Shown: in pieces, positions 1-10,867 of the stretch
How positions within the stretch are numbered: position 1 is the stretch's first letter
How the letters are laid out: the number at the start of each line of letters is the position of its first letter
Assembly: GCA_002189035.1 (NCBI GenBank)
Contig: CM007990.1
Span: 5,022,001-5,086,000 of the forward strand
Length of the DNA: 64,000 nt
Direction: 5' to 3'
Origin: Utricularia gibba
Taxonomy: Eukaryota; Streptophyta; Magnoliopsida; Lamiales; Lentibulariaceae
Notes under the pieces: generated by a model
Seen by the model: only the letters and a program-made list of their open reading frames with translations
Databases searched by the model: none
What the model was told of the DNA's origin: nothing
Position numbers and translations under genes: made by a program

Positions 1-1190
1 TAGATATTTAAATATATAATAATTTATACATTTAATATTTTTTTTTAATATGCCAAATGCTAGTCAAAGCACTGGAAAATAGTGCACTGCAAATGGCTAG
101 AAACTCCAGTCTGCCAAGAAAAAAAGTACAAATTTTGATTGAACAGCAACGGTTCTGTGACTGGCTTCTGGACTTTCAACTGTGCATTCTGTTAACTTCC
201 ATGTAAAAGCTTCTTTCTAGCTTACAATCCTTGAACCGGGATGCTGCTATAAAGTTGCAGACAGAAACAAAGCTGCGTAAACCGAAAGCTTGAACCTTTG
301 AGGAGTTTGAAGCTCTAAACTGAACTGAGTTATGATGGCTGTGAGTATCCAAGACTCGCCCTACTGTGAGTAGAGTATGCCTCTCTCAGATGGGTGTTAA
401 CTTCTGGTGAAATAGGATAAGATGTGTAGCAGACAGTACATATCCTCAAGGGTGGTGGTGGGGTGATTCCCACAAGTTGCTACCTGCAGCCAAAAATGCT
501 TTTCTTTAATCTTTATGAATGAGTGAATGTAGGAAGCCAAGGCAACAGACTTCTACAGTTACTGCAGACACTGAGTTGGAATTCAATGGACATTCATCCT
601 TCATCTTGCTGTCCACTGTTTGTAGGGTTCTGGTTGTTATTTTATGACCACTCTCGATGCTTTTCATTTGAAAATTATCCTACAGTCGGATCCAATCACT
701 TTACCGAAGTTGAATTGAGTTCCAATACCATGATTCCTGTATGCTCATCAGTTACTGTGTTTTGATTGCATCAGCTAGTTCTCTATTTCGTTCCAGTGTT
801 CTGTAACGTGAAATGCTGATGTTATAAACCATTTGAGTTATAATCACCCAGCTTCAAAAAAGAGAGCATAGATGATAATCGACACATCATGGCTTGCTCT
901 AGTCTAGTCTGCATGCACAGTGGCTCCGGTCTGAAGGTCTTCGGAGTTTGAGCCACTGAAGATAAGTGTGAGAGAAGCGGGAAGCAGGCGCACGATAAGA
1001 TGACACTCCTGCCTCAAAACCCCTCAACCTCAACCTCAACCGCTGCTTCATATCTTCTTTATTAATTCCATATGCTCTGATACTGTAAATCTTCATCTTT
1101 CTCTAGTGGTTTGTTCATGGATTTGATGCCAATTGGGACAACTTCTGGTTTTCTCCTGTTTTTTTCCCTGTGAACAGAATTCGAGCCCCC
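1..1190. other. left-edge intergenic DNA / MYB upstream region
   Basis: No convincing coding sequence. It begins AT-rich, then becomes mixed-composition DNA with short unrelated open frames. A CTCAAC-type short tandem lies near 1025-1040. A pyrimidine-rich stretch ending in CAG at 1171-1176 could be a 3' splice site of a leader intron just before the MYB start at 1191. It may also hold the 3' end of a gene lying off the left edge, which I cannot recognise. Confidence 0.5.
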
Positions 1191-1852
1191 ATGCAGCAGC
1201 AGATGCTGAAGGTAAAAGCCAGGGGTCACTGGAAGGCTGAGGAGGATGGCAAGTTGAAGGAGCTCGTTTCTCTCCATGGTCCTCAGAATTGGAATGCCAT
1301 TGCGCAAACGTTACTAGGAAGATCAGGTACACAAACGAATCACCATTCTTGTTCGCCATTTGCGAATCTGGGAATCTTAACGTGGGGAAATAAAGGGAAA
1401 AGCTGTAGATTGCGGTGGTTCAATCAGCTGGATCCGAGGATCGACAGACGGGCCTTCACCCAAGAGGAGGAAGACAGACTGGTGGCGGCTCACAGAGCCT
1501 ACGGCAACAAATGGGCTACCATAGCGGCAAGGCTGTTCCCAGGACGAACAGACAACTCCCTGAAAAATCACTGGCATGTAATAACCGCCAGACGACTCAG
1601 ACAACAACATTCCCGGACTCGTAAACCAAGAAGCAAGATTACTCCTCAGAAAAGGCCATTTTTACCAAGTCAGTCACATTGTTTTTCATCCCAAGCCAGC
1701 GGTTGCAAAACTGTATCCCTTTTAACCAAGCTCCGTGCGGCATTACATACACTCTACTAGTTGCAGGCCCGGAGGAAAAACCAGAGATGCATGAGCAGGA
1801 GAGTACGGCGCCGCCATTTATAGATTTCCTGGGTGTGGGAACTGGATCCTAG
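1191..1852 (+). CDS. R2R3-MYB transcription factor, MYB52/54/117 subgroup (three exons)
   Basis: Nuclear DNA-binding factor. Exons read as 1191-1326, 1396-1620 and 1767-1852, joining in phase to 148 residues. R2 begins at GHWKAEED and contains NWNAIA and [20 protein letters not shown]3 contains NKWATIA and [14 protein letters not shown]. The last exon ends [13 protein letters not shown], matching the C-terminal PFFDFLGVG-type motif of subgroup 21 (MYB52/54/56/105/117). That motif is why I place a second intron (phase 1, donor GTAAAC at 1621, acceptor at 1766) instead of reading on to the stop at 1760. The protein is short because little separates the MYB domain from the terminal motif. Intron 1 is 69 nt and in frame. 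An upstream GTG in frame is not a likely start; the ATG at 1191 is. The MPSR1 neighbour suggests MYB117/LOF1 as counterpart (At1g26780 near At1g26800, from memory). Confidence 0.88.
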
Positions 1853-3010
1853 ATAACGAAAGCCCCTGCATTTTAGTCTCAAGCTTCTTCACATGAAGAA
1901 GACGCTACTACGAAAGGGCTTGCGAGAGATGACAGGGGCGGCAGCAGAATTTAAATCTCTTGCTTATTTCTAGTTTTAAAATCTTAAATAAAAGAATAGA
2001 GGAGATGATTTTATTTCAAAAAAATGATGTAATTTTACATTTTTGACTTATTTTGGGTTTAAAATTAGAAATTAAGTAACCGTACTATTCTTGTTTAAAT
2101 ATTAATTTATGTAGCCAACCTACCTCTGATTTTTATTGAACCCTAGGCTAGTCTCTAGTGATCCAACAATTTATTAGAAAGTGGTAATCTTTGATTAAAT
2201 GTGTGATGAAATTGAAAATTGAAAAAATTTATTGTGGGTGTCTGGAAAATAGAAAGTAGTCAGATTTCTGAATGATTCGCCACTTAACAAGTGTATGATT
2301 ATAATGATGGGTTGAATCAATAATTGTATTAGAAAAGTGGGTTATTCTTAATTAAGTTTGTGAGAAAAATGACCAATCTTAATGAAAAAATTGTGTGATA
2401 AAGAGAGTGGCCAAATTTCTAAATGGGTTTAGGGTAATGATTCAACAAAAATACAATTTATGATAATTACGAATAGAATTCCAAAATTAAATTATTATTT
2501 CACATACTCTATATCAGACAACTCTATATTAAATATCTCTTTAATTACATGCAACTTCACTCAACCCCACTCCGAGACAACGTGTTTGTTCATCAGCCAC
2601 CTACATTTTGCACACGTGCGAGAACACGTTGACGTGTCAGCTTAGCCTTGGGCCCACATGATTCAACGTTACGTTCATTGAGACTTTAATATTGTTTTTT
2701 TCATTTATTCCAAAAAGGAAAAAAAATTGGTGAACGAAATTGCTCGACGGATTGATTCCACAACCCTACCAAGGGTCCAAGATCCTACATACATAATGTA
2801 ATTTAATAAATGCTGGTTGAAGAAGAAGAGATTCATGACCAGTTCCTGCTTTGTAAATGACCCAAGAAATCAAGATTTTTCTTGAGGTTTCAGATGAATC
2901 AAAGCATGGTAATGATGCAGATGGAAGGGAGTTTTGGGTTCATTCACAATAAGCGAGCAACAGGTAAAAGAAAAACAGCAGGATCCTGAATTTGAATGAA
3001 ATATGTACTG
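1853..3010. other. AT-rich convergent intergenic region
   Basis: Lies between the 3' ends of the MYB (+) and the RING gene (-). Long A/T runs and no open frame with family features. A small group of ACGT-core motifs (CACGTG near 2613, ACGTGTC near 2631) sits in the middle, but no promoter is expected here because both neighbours end in this stretch. Confidence 0.6.
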
Positions 3011-3670
3011 CTACTGTACTGCTTGATTCTGGGATTCAGAGTCATTGAGGGTGTGATCACTTCCTTCTTCGTTTTCCTCACCGTTCCTCCGATCGCCACT
3101 GACCACTAGGCTTATCCACACGCCTCTTCTTCTCGGCCCACCGCTCTCCCCACTTCTCTTCTTCTCGCCCTCTTCCTCCTCTATAGGCATTTCATATCTA
3201 CAAACGGGGCAGGAGCCATGAATCGTCAACCACTTGTGTATGCACTTGGAGTGGAACCTATGGCTACAGGGCATCTCCTTAGCGGTTTCACCGACTTCCC
3301 AATCCTCCAGACAAATAGCGCACTGATCATCAAAGGGTTCGCCTTCCGAGACCTCGATACTTTTCATAGCATCGATAGACGCCTTGGATGCCGGAGGGCG
3401 ACCGCGTTTCTCCGAAAATAATTCGTCAAATAAGGAATTCGAGTCGGTGCCGGCGCGCTCGAACACCGCCATGCTCTGGGTAAAGGGATTGATGAGGATG
3501 AACCGGGCGGGCATCTGCGGACCATCTTCTTCTGGATCTGGTTCCTGTGATGGCACCGCGAACCTTAGCCCTGCGAGAAAGGGGAACGGTAGGGGACCGC
3601 TTCTGAACTCCGAACTCAGAAGCCTTTCCAGGAAGGATTGTAGATCCTGGGGAGAACCTTCAGAAGCCAT
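3011..3670 (-). CDS. MPSR1: RING-H2 E3 ubiquitin ligase, MPSR1-like
   Basis: Single-exon gene, 219 residues from the ATG at 3670. Upstream in-frame codons run to 3823, but the start at MASEGSPQDLQSFLERLL matches the short Met-Ala-Ser start of the MPSR1 family (At1g26800). MPSR1 is known as a cytosolic quality-control ligase that senses misfolded protein. The RING-H2 is complete at about residues 117-157: CAICLEDW, then CSHRFHSKC, then CPVC (C3H2C3). The conserved block just before it (ASKASIDAM) and just after it (RYEMPIEEEE) are both present. The tail is acidic and Ser/Asn-rich and there is no membrane segment. The gene is divergent from the L18 gene, with about 290 bp between the two ATGs. 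Domain identity is sure; MPSR1 orthology is likely. Confidence 0.88.
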   Translation of the reverse strand: MASEGSPQDLQSFLERLLSSEFRSGPLPFPFLAGLRFAVPSQEPDPEEDGPQMPARFILINPFTQSMAVFERAGTDSNSLFDELFSEKRGRPPASKASIDAMKSIEVSEGEPFDDQCAICLEDWEVGETAKEMPCSHRFHSKCIHKWLTIHGSCPVCRYEMPIEEEEGEKKRSGESGGPRRRGVWISLVVSGDRRNGEENEEGSDHTLNDSESQNQAVQ

Positions 3671-3961
3671 TCCTGAAGATGGAGATCGAAGACTTGGAGG
3701 ATTATCAAACAAAAAAATGAATGAATGATTTGGAGAAGAAAGTTGTATACGCTTTGTGTGTCTTAAGAAGTACTCTGTAGAAAGATCTAGAATCTGTGGA
3801 GAGGTCTGGTGCTTATCTTCCATGTGGTAGATATTTTCAGAGGAGATTCCGCACGGAGGTACTCACGATAGTTGTGGTGTACCCCATTATTATTCTTATT
3901 TCCTCTGATATTTATTTTACGAAATCTGCTTTCTGAAGTCTCCGCGCACAACTTCTGTTCG
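3671..3961. promoter_or_regulatory. short divergent promoter between MPSR1-like and L18 genes
   Basis: 291 bp separate the minus-strand ATG at 3670 from the plus-strand ATG at 3962, so both leaders and both promoters must fit or overlap here. In-frame codons continue upstream of both chosen starts, so one or both starts could lie further out and narrow the gap. No clear TATA box is seen. Confidence 0.5.
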
Positions 3962-4691
3962 ATGAATTGCCTGACTGAAATCGCGACGATTTCGGCTTCT
4001 GCGGCGAGGCACATTCATCCTTGCGAAATCTTCAGAAATGGCTATGGTATTCGAATCAAGATTTTTCCTACTCCGCGATCCGCGCGAACAAGTAAGAACA
4101 ACTAATTTCCCCCTTATTTGATGTCAATCATTCATGACAGAGAACTGATTCCCACAGTTTCGATGACGAAACGTTTGGTGATTGAAGCAAAAGCGGATAG
4201 AGGAATAGAGAGTCCGAAAATTCGGAACAGGAGAATGCGGAAAAAGGTAGACAAAACTGAGAATCTCTTTATCCATCAGCTTTAAAAGCAATGTTTGATT
4301 GTGAAGTATGTGGCAGTTCAATGGTACAGCCGCGAAACCGAGGCTTTCAGTCTTCTGTTCAGATAAACAGCTGTATGCCATGCTAGTGGATGATCAGAAC
4401 AAGAAGTGTTTGTTCTATGGGAACACCTTGCAGAAATCCTTTCGGAACGACTCCTCTTGCACTACTGCGGTTAGTAGTACTTGCCAATGCATTATGCTCG
4501 AAATACTCTTGTGAAGGATACGTGTTTCGTCTCAGGAGGCAGCTGAACGTGTTGGGGAAGAGCTGATTAGGGCTTGCGTTGAGCTCAACATTACCGAGAT
4601 TTCGTCGTATGATCGCAACGGTTTGGCCCGAGGGGAACGTCTGCAAGCCTTCGAGATACCCATTGCGCGCCATGGATTCTTGCCCAAGTAG
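3962..4691 (+). CDS. organellar-type ribosomal protein L18 (uL18/L5e family)
   Basis: Nuclear gene for a bacterial-type uL18, the 5S rRNA-binding protein of the large subunit, probably imported into an organelle. Four exons: 3962-4091, 4158-4246, 4317-4469, 4536-4691, joining to 175 residues. The N-terminus (MNCLTEIATISASAARH) is Ser/Thr/Ala/Arg-rich with few acids, like a transit peptide. The uL18 core follows: KIRNRRMRKKFNGTAAKPRL, LSVFCSDKQLYAMLVDD, then VGEELIRAC and the terminal SSYDRNGLARGERLQAF, which ends shortly after at GFLPK. The ATG at 4038 is in the wrong frame for exon 2, so I chose 3962; an in-frame ATG at 3872 is an alternative. The gene ends 170 bp from the convergent polygalacturonase gene. 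Chloroplast or mitochondrion cannot be decided from the sequence. Confidence 0.85.
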
Positions 4692-4860
4692 ATACATGAT
4701 GGTGCAGCAAATAGTTTTCTTCAGGTAGTCTAATCCTTTTAGCGCTGGTGGACGTGATAGCTGATGACTTTGCCCTGATATTCCAAGTGATTTTTTCCTT
4801 GTTTTCCAATTCAATCTCTTGTTTGTGGTCTAAAAGGTACATCTCTGATATCAAAAGCAT

Positions 4861-6284
4861 TCATTTTCCTTTCTCCAGTACAGAAGAGAAGTCCTCAAGC
4901 CACAAATTGTTAACAGTAGAAGTCCTGAGCATAAGGGGATTGTTCCAGTTATTGGCCTCACTACCAGCAACCCAACTCATCATCAGCTTGTTAACGTACA
5001 AGCCATCAATGTATTCCATCATGAATCCTCCGGTCGACCGGTTAACCAGCCCCTGGCATCCAGGCCGGTAGTCCACAACCTCCCCACCGGAGAAGTTCGT
5101 CCATCTTTTGAACACCAAGTTCACATTGAGGAACTTTATATCTCTCAAGAGCTGGCCCCTGAAACCAGACAAGAACACCCCATTTTCCGACGTTCCGGTG
5201 ATGTTGATGAACTTGATATCGGTGATTGAACCGGCTGTGGCCTTCTCGTCTCTCGGACAGCTTGTGATATAAATCGGCTCAGCTCTTCCCCACCATGATT
5301 CGTCGTAGTACCTGGTGCTGATGTTGATGTTTGAGAAGGTAACATCGGAAACATTCCCTCCATCTCTTATCTGCAACCCAAGGCCTCTGTGTGATTCCAC
5401 AATGGTGATACTATCAAACAACAATCCTCTGAAAGGAAAAGAGCTTGCGCTCCCAAGTTTGATAGCCGAAGATTTCGAGCGTATCCAGCAGTCCACAGCC
5501 GTGACATTGTGCACCGGGGCGGTGTTAGTCTTGAGGCAAATCCCATCGTCTCCGGTGTCGATTCGACACCGAGAAATGATGGTGTTGCTCGAGTCCTCGA
5601 GATCGATGCCATCGTTGTTAGGCGTGTTGAAGTCGCCGGAGATGGAGATGCCATGAATCCACGTGTTCTCTGAACGCACGATGTGTAAACACCAGTAAGC
5701 AGGCTGATTGAAGCTCACGTTCCAGATCCTTACACCTCTGCAGCCAATGAAACCAACGAGTCGCGGCCTGCACTCGTCGCCCAAACAGGGGCCGGTTTCG
5801 TTCCAACTCACCATCACATTCTTCCGATTATCAAACCTCTTCACGAATTTCAACCCCTGGCCGTTAATCTCCCCTCCGCCGGTAATCCCTACCTCCGCCG
5901 CATCCTCCGCCAGCACCACATACCATTTCTCCCGTTCCTCCGGTAGTCCTCCAGATGCGTTCCTCCGAGAATCCTCGCGTCACTGGATATGTTCAGTACG
6001 ACGCCGGATCGCAGGTACACTGTCCGTGTGAGATAGTCCCCGGCGGGGAAAGTGACGTAGCATTGAGTGTTGAAAATCGCGAAGGCGGCGGCGCAATCAT
6101 TGATAGCTGATTGTATCGCGGCGGTGTCGTACTTCCGTCCATCTCCGACGGCGCCGTAGTCGTCAACGGAGAGAGAGATGGGACTGGCTGATCTGATAAC
6201 GGGCAACCGCGAGGCGAGTGAAGGCAACGGAAAATTAACGACAAGTAGAAGCAGAAAAACCGATGGGACGGAAATTGTTTCCAT
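4861..6284 (-). CDS. polygalacturonase-like GH28 protein with a 1-base frameshift
   Basis: Secreted pectin-acting family (pectin lyase-fold beta-helix). Apparently intronless, about 474 residues if one missing base is allowed for, close to the usual 470-490. It starts with a signal peptide (METISVPSVFLLLLVV to about residue 25). The frame breaks at about 5942: the first frame reads to GGTHLEDY and then leaves the family, while conserved sequence resumes one frame over at EEREKWYVVLAEDAAEVGIT. Family segments are NNDGIDLEDS, TGDDGICLK and SHRGLGLQIRDGG. The classical RIK motif is not seen; the equivalent region reads AEPIYIT. This fits the divergent plant clade of 'probable polygalacturonases', so activity is uncertain. 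Consensus error or real recent mutation are both possible. It is divergent from the apyrase gene. Confidence 0.82.
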
Positions 6285-7159
6285 CGTTTCTCTGCTCTTT
6301 CAGAACGGAGACGGACGGCGACGTTTTACCCCATCCATGTTTTCGAATCCTATCCGAAAAAAGCTCTAAAATTTGAATTTTTATCATATAATATTCTATT
6401 TGCATATTTAAATACTCTCATCTTATAAACAACATAATCGAGCACAGTTTCACATTGAAAATAAATATTTAAAATCATGACATTTAATTATGAAATATAA
6501 TATATTATTATACAAGTATCATTGCAATTGTTTCAATCGAATCCATTTGAGATTCGTAAAATTTATATATCAAATATATTTCTAATTTTAATAACATAAG
6601 ACGTATTTATTAAAATATAAATAGTAGAAATGTACATTTAAATTTAAATTTAATATTAAAGTTTTCTTAAAAATCATATTTAAGATCATAAGTCTTAATT
6701 AGAAAATTAGGGATTTGAAAGTGGGATTTGTGGACGCCATTCTTTGGATATCTTCCCAATGATGTAGGTTGAGATCTAGATTCAATAGGAGTGATCACTG
6801 TACATGTTTTCCTTCGACTGAGGTGGGCCGTGGGGAGGAGGGAATCTGGTGATTCAAGAATGGTGGGGGAAGGGAAAATGGACAACTGAGGGGATCAAAG
6901 CGAATAGGGTTTGGTTCTTTCTGGTTATCTTGGTACGTCTTTCATTCTTTCCGGCATACAGCAAATAGGGGAGATAGATTCTTGGTTTTGAGGCATAAAG
7001 AGAAGAGAGAGGGCTTAATGAATGATCCCCTCATCCAAGGGCCCTCTCCATTTTCGGATTCCTGTTTAACACGTTATAGAGAAGAGGTATAGGAGTAGGA
7101 TTGACGTCGCCGTTGAAATATTGAAATTTATCCTATGCTTCCTGGAATTTGCGTCTTTG
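6285..7159. promoter_or_regulatory. divergent promoter region, polygalacturonase / apyrase
   Basis: About 875 bp, very AT-rich from 6370 to 6700, then more balanced. A telo-box-like TAGGGTTT lies at 6905-6912, about 250 bp upstream of the apyrase ATG; such boxes are common in promoters of growth-related plant genes. No protein-coding feature is supported. Confidence 0.45.
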
Positions 7160-9639
7160 ATGCGCCGATCAAATGCCCACATAGCAAGGTCTAATCTGGA
7201 CGAAAAGGGGGAGGGCATGGATCCGCTGAAGTTCCAATTTCGCTCCTCTCGACCCGGTTTTCGATCACCCACTGGGAAGTACTCAAGACCCAGATCGAGA
7301 ATTTGTTTGTATTTGTTGATCGTCACTCCATTTTTGTTGCTGTTCTGCATTTTATTCTTCTTCCGGGCAGCGTTCAAGAGAGGAGCAAATATGGCGTGGT
7401 TATTGATGGGGGAGCACCGGGACTAGAATACACGTTTTCAAGTACGAGGTTCGTGATGGGAACTTGGTTCTTGATTTTTCCGACACGGGTTCGGCGTCGA
7501 TGAGGGTGAATCCCGGTTTTTCGGCTTATGCAGACAATCCGGAGAGGGCTAGCGCCGATGTTGCTCAGTTGCTGGAGTTTGCTGCGAGACATGTGCCTAG
7601 AAAACAGTGGGCGGAGACTCAGATGCACTTGATGGCAACTGCAGGCATGAGACTATTGAAGAGTGATGATCAAGAGAGGATTTTGAATGTGTGTCGCAGT
7701 GTTTTGATCAATTCTGGATTTGCATTTCAGAATGATTGGGCCACTGTCATTTCGGGTACTTTTAACTACCATATCATGCTTTTTATCAAAGATTTCTTTT
7801 CTGCTTGACTTAAGTGGCTTTTTGAGTCGTTCTCTATCAAGTACTGTAGTTACCGAATGAAGGAGTCCTTGATCAAAGTTCTAGTTTATTTGCACATCCT
7901 TATCTTTTTGGTGACTCTTGCGTGACTTAATTGTGGCTTTGAACATGTCTACTTATCCATAAAGCCAGCTTTCATGGCTGAACCTTGTTTTAAGTGTAGT
8001 AATTGATCCTGTTTTCGTTTATTCTGTCAATGTAGGATCTGATGAGGGTTTGTATGGCTGGGTTGCGGCTAACTACGCACTTGGAACACTTGGAACTGAT
8101 CCAATGAAAACGACTGGGATTATTGAGCTTGGTGGCGCGTCAGCGCAGGTTAAAAATGCTGTTTTATATGCAGTCCTACTATTTGACTGTATGTACCCAT
8201 TGAAAATCTGTTGTTAGTGCAGGTTACATTTGTCCCAAATGAATTTGTTCCCCCAGAGTTCTCGAGGGAAGTTAAATTTAGGAATTTTTCGTATAATTTA
8301 TACAGTCACAGCCTTCTCCACTTTGGCCAGGTATCGTTTTTCCGAAACTCTTCTTTGTAGTAAAACTGTAAGTCATGTTGTTTTAGAGCATTGTCTATGG
8401 TTGCGCTATTTCAGAATGTTGCCTTTGAGTCTTTGCAAGAATCTCTTGTTTCTTCAGCTCAAGAATTAGGTACGTAATTTAAGGTGAAGTGTTGATTGTC
8501 AAAGTAATTAATGGCTTCCGCTTTCCTGAATGATGAAATGAAATCTTGCCTCCGAGCTTTTTCTCTTGAGGTAGTTTCTGTAAGCAATATTTTTCTCAGT
8601 GATGCCCTACAAGGTTTTGAGCTCAATGTGTTTCAAAATATGCTATTGAGTTCGCTATCATGGTGCAGCTGGGGAATCTATTGTGAGAGTAAAAGTGACC
8701 GATCCCTGCACTCCTCGGGGATATGAACCTGAAAATGGACCAAGCATGCCATCTACAGATTTTTCATTCATGAAAGATCAGTACCACTCTAGACTGCAAC
8801 CAAGTGGTAATTTTTCGGAGTGCAGACTAGCATCACTGAAGTTGCTGCAGAAAGGCAAAGGTTCTATCTTTGATTTCTCACATTGTTTTCTTTTAACACC
8901 CCTGACCTGTGCTTTTACTGCACTCTGTGAAATGCAGATAAGTGCTCATATACGACTTGCCATATTGGGTCGATATTCGTACCGAAGCTCCATGGAACAT
9001 TTTTGGCTACAGAAAATTTTTTTCACACGTCTAAGGTATAGTTTTATTTCTGGCTTTCTACTGAATAAAACATTTCATGCAGGGAGTCCTTCTGAATTTG
9101 GATGAAATAGTTCTTTGGTCTAGGTGAAAAGGCCCTTCTTTCTGATCTAGTCGATGCTGGGCAGCAGTTTTGTGGTTCAGAATGGTCGATACTAACACAC
9201 AGATACAGTTCATTCGACCACGAAGAACTTCTTCACTACTGCTTCTCTTCTGCATATATAGTCGCCCTCCTTCATGATAGTCTTGGAATTGCTGTGGATG
9301 ATCAGAGGTACTTGATCATTTTTAGTAGACATGAATCTACCTGGTTGTGCAGCAACATCTTAATCATCTTTAAACAGGATTCGATACGTAAACCAGGTGA
9401 ACGGCATCCCATTGGATTGGGCAGTGGGAGCCTTCATCCTTCGTGGTTCCGATCTGCTCCCTGAGGTCGAAGATGTCTCACCAAGCCAGGAACCTTCTTC
9501 CCCGCTGCTGCTGGTTTCCGGCATGGTCGTCATCTTTGCGCTGGCACTGTGGCTTATGTTGAAATGGAAGAACCCCCAGGTGAAAACAATCTATGATCTA
9601 GAGAAAGGCAAGTACATAATCACACATGTGAGCAGATGA
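7160..9639 (+). CDS. membrane apyrase (GDA1/CD39), APY6-like, two frameshifts in exon 1
   Basis: NTP/NDP-hydrolysing ectoapyrase-type enzyme. Eight exons: 7160-7755, 8036-8148, 8223-8330, 8415-8469, 8669-8860, 8938-9035, 9111-9307, 9378-9639; about 540 residues. The start MRRSNAHIARS followed by MDPLKFQFRSS matches APY6. A transmembrane segment follows (LYLLIVTPFLLLFCILFFF). Apyrase-conserved regions are ACR1 (YGVVIDGG, frame change, TGTRIHVFKY), ACR2 (LMATAGMRLL), ACR3 (SDEGLYGWVAANYALG), ACR4 (GIIELGGASAQ) and ACR5 (NGIPLDWAVGAF). A second membrane segment (GMVVIFALALWLMLKW) and the ending TIYDLEKGKY complete it. Reading from the start, the frame shifts by one base at the AAA of 7387-7389 and again at about 7413, inside ACR1. 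Everything else is intact, so an under-called consensus is the simplest explanation. Confidence 0.88.
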
Positions 9640-10867
9640 CATCGATGATGTGTTGGAATCAATTTTTTCATGCCCCCCCTTGAACATGTACTTTACCGAA
9701 ACGAGTTGATGAATCTAATGTAGTTCTCAGGAGGGAGCTATGGTGTGGTTCTTGTGTGGCTGAGAAAGAGAACGCAGCATTTCGCAAAGATTCATCTCGT
9801 TTTCCGGGGTGTTTTCCGCTGCAGTTATGTGTAGCTATTTATGTCGCGCCGACAGTAGGATCGTGTGTCGGCATACCGCAGCTACTGTCTTTTCACACAA
9901 AAATGCTGAGCGAGAAAACGCAAGGAAAGCTAAGTGCGACAGAGAATGGAGTACAAGTACATACGAAATTGTTGAGAGGTAGAAGACGATGCAGGGCCGT
10001 TGGATCGGGAACGGAGCATTGTATCCGACGGCTGACGCAACACCGGCACGATTTATTCATTCATTTGTTTGATGAGATGTCTAGATGCTCAAGAGGCAGA
10101 TAAATACAAAATGGGATTAGATAGGGAAGTAGGATGCGGGATCCGATATAAGTCAACGAAACCAAGGGGTACCCAAGACTAAACTAAAAAAACGCGTGAA
10201 TTCTTCATAAAGATCCTTCCTTTATAAGGCGGAGCTTGTGGGATTTCTTGGCTGGGATTCAACGCTGCCGATTGCATTCGCTTCGTGGTTTCTGGTATGT
10301 GTTCTTTATTTCTGCCTTCGGCAAGGGGTGAGGTTTTCCTTTTGCTACCTCAATCTGTTCCATGTTTTTCTGATAAAACGGTGGGGTCTCTTGGGAATTG
10401 CATGCTCAGTCTTGAATTGCAGACAATTTGTGATATTGCTGCGAATGGCAGCGGATCGGCGGGTTCGTTCCCCTTTTGTTGTGGTGATTTCAGTTTGTTG
10501 TGGGTCGGAGTATGCTTTGTTTGATAGATAATTTTGGGGTTCTGTGTTTGTGAACTTGCTTTTGAGGGTACGCTGAGATGGGTTTCTCTTGTTTCGATTG
10601 AAGGCTTCTCCTTTGTTTGGTTTAAGCGATTGCAATTGTCTAAAGATCGTCGATTTTTCAAGGGATCAGGAATGTGGATTTGTAAAAATTTTGTTCTGAG
10701 GTTGAAAGCTGCTATTTTTTCTCAGTAGTCTTAATTTGATCGTTCTTTTTATGCTGAGATATCCGTTCGCTGGATGCCTAGGTAGGGATTATCGTGGAAT
10801 TCTCTCTGGTTTTTTATTGTGAAAGAGATCGTGTGAATAATTTTGAGTTTACGAGCACTTGGTGAAT
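9640..10867. other. apyrase 3' region and RING-CH leader/promoter
   Basis: No recognisable coding sequence. A TATAAGG element at about 10222 and a possible donor (G|GTATGT at 10295) suggest that the RING-CH gene has a leader exon near 10250-10294 followed by a leader intron ending before the ATG at 10868, for example at the TTTTCTCAG near 10720. This leader structure is inference. Confidence 0.4.

Noticed and set aside
1170-1760. Single uninterrupted 196-codon frame as the MYB gene
   Set aside because: It reads through intron 1 inside the R2 helix and ends in intron 2 sequence; the spliced model recovers the conserved KSCRLRW junction and the C-terminal motif.
2600-2645. ABRE/G-box cluster as a promoter
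   Set aside because: It lies between two convergent genes, downstream of both; no transcript start is expected there.
4038-4091. ATG at 4038 as the L18 start
   Set aside because: Its frame runs into a stop after the exon 1-2 junction; only the frame of the ATG at 3962 joins exon 2 correctly.
7121-7503. Two separate small genes in the apyrase first exon region
   Set aside because: Both frames contain pieces of one apyrase N-terminus; they are one exon broken by one-base losses.
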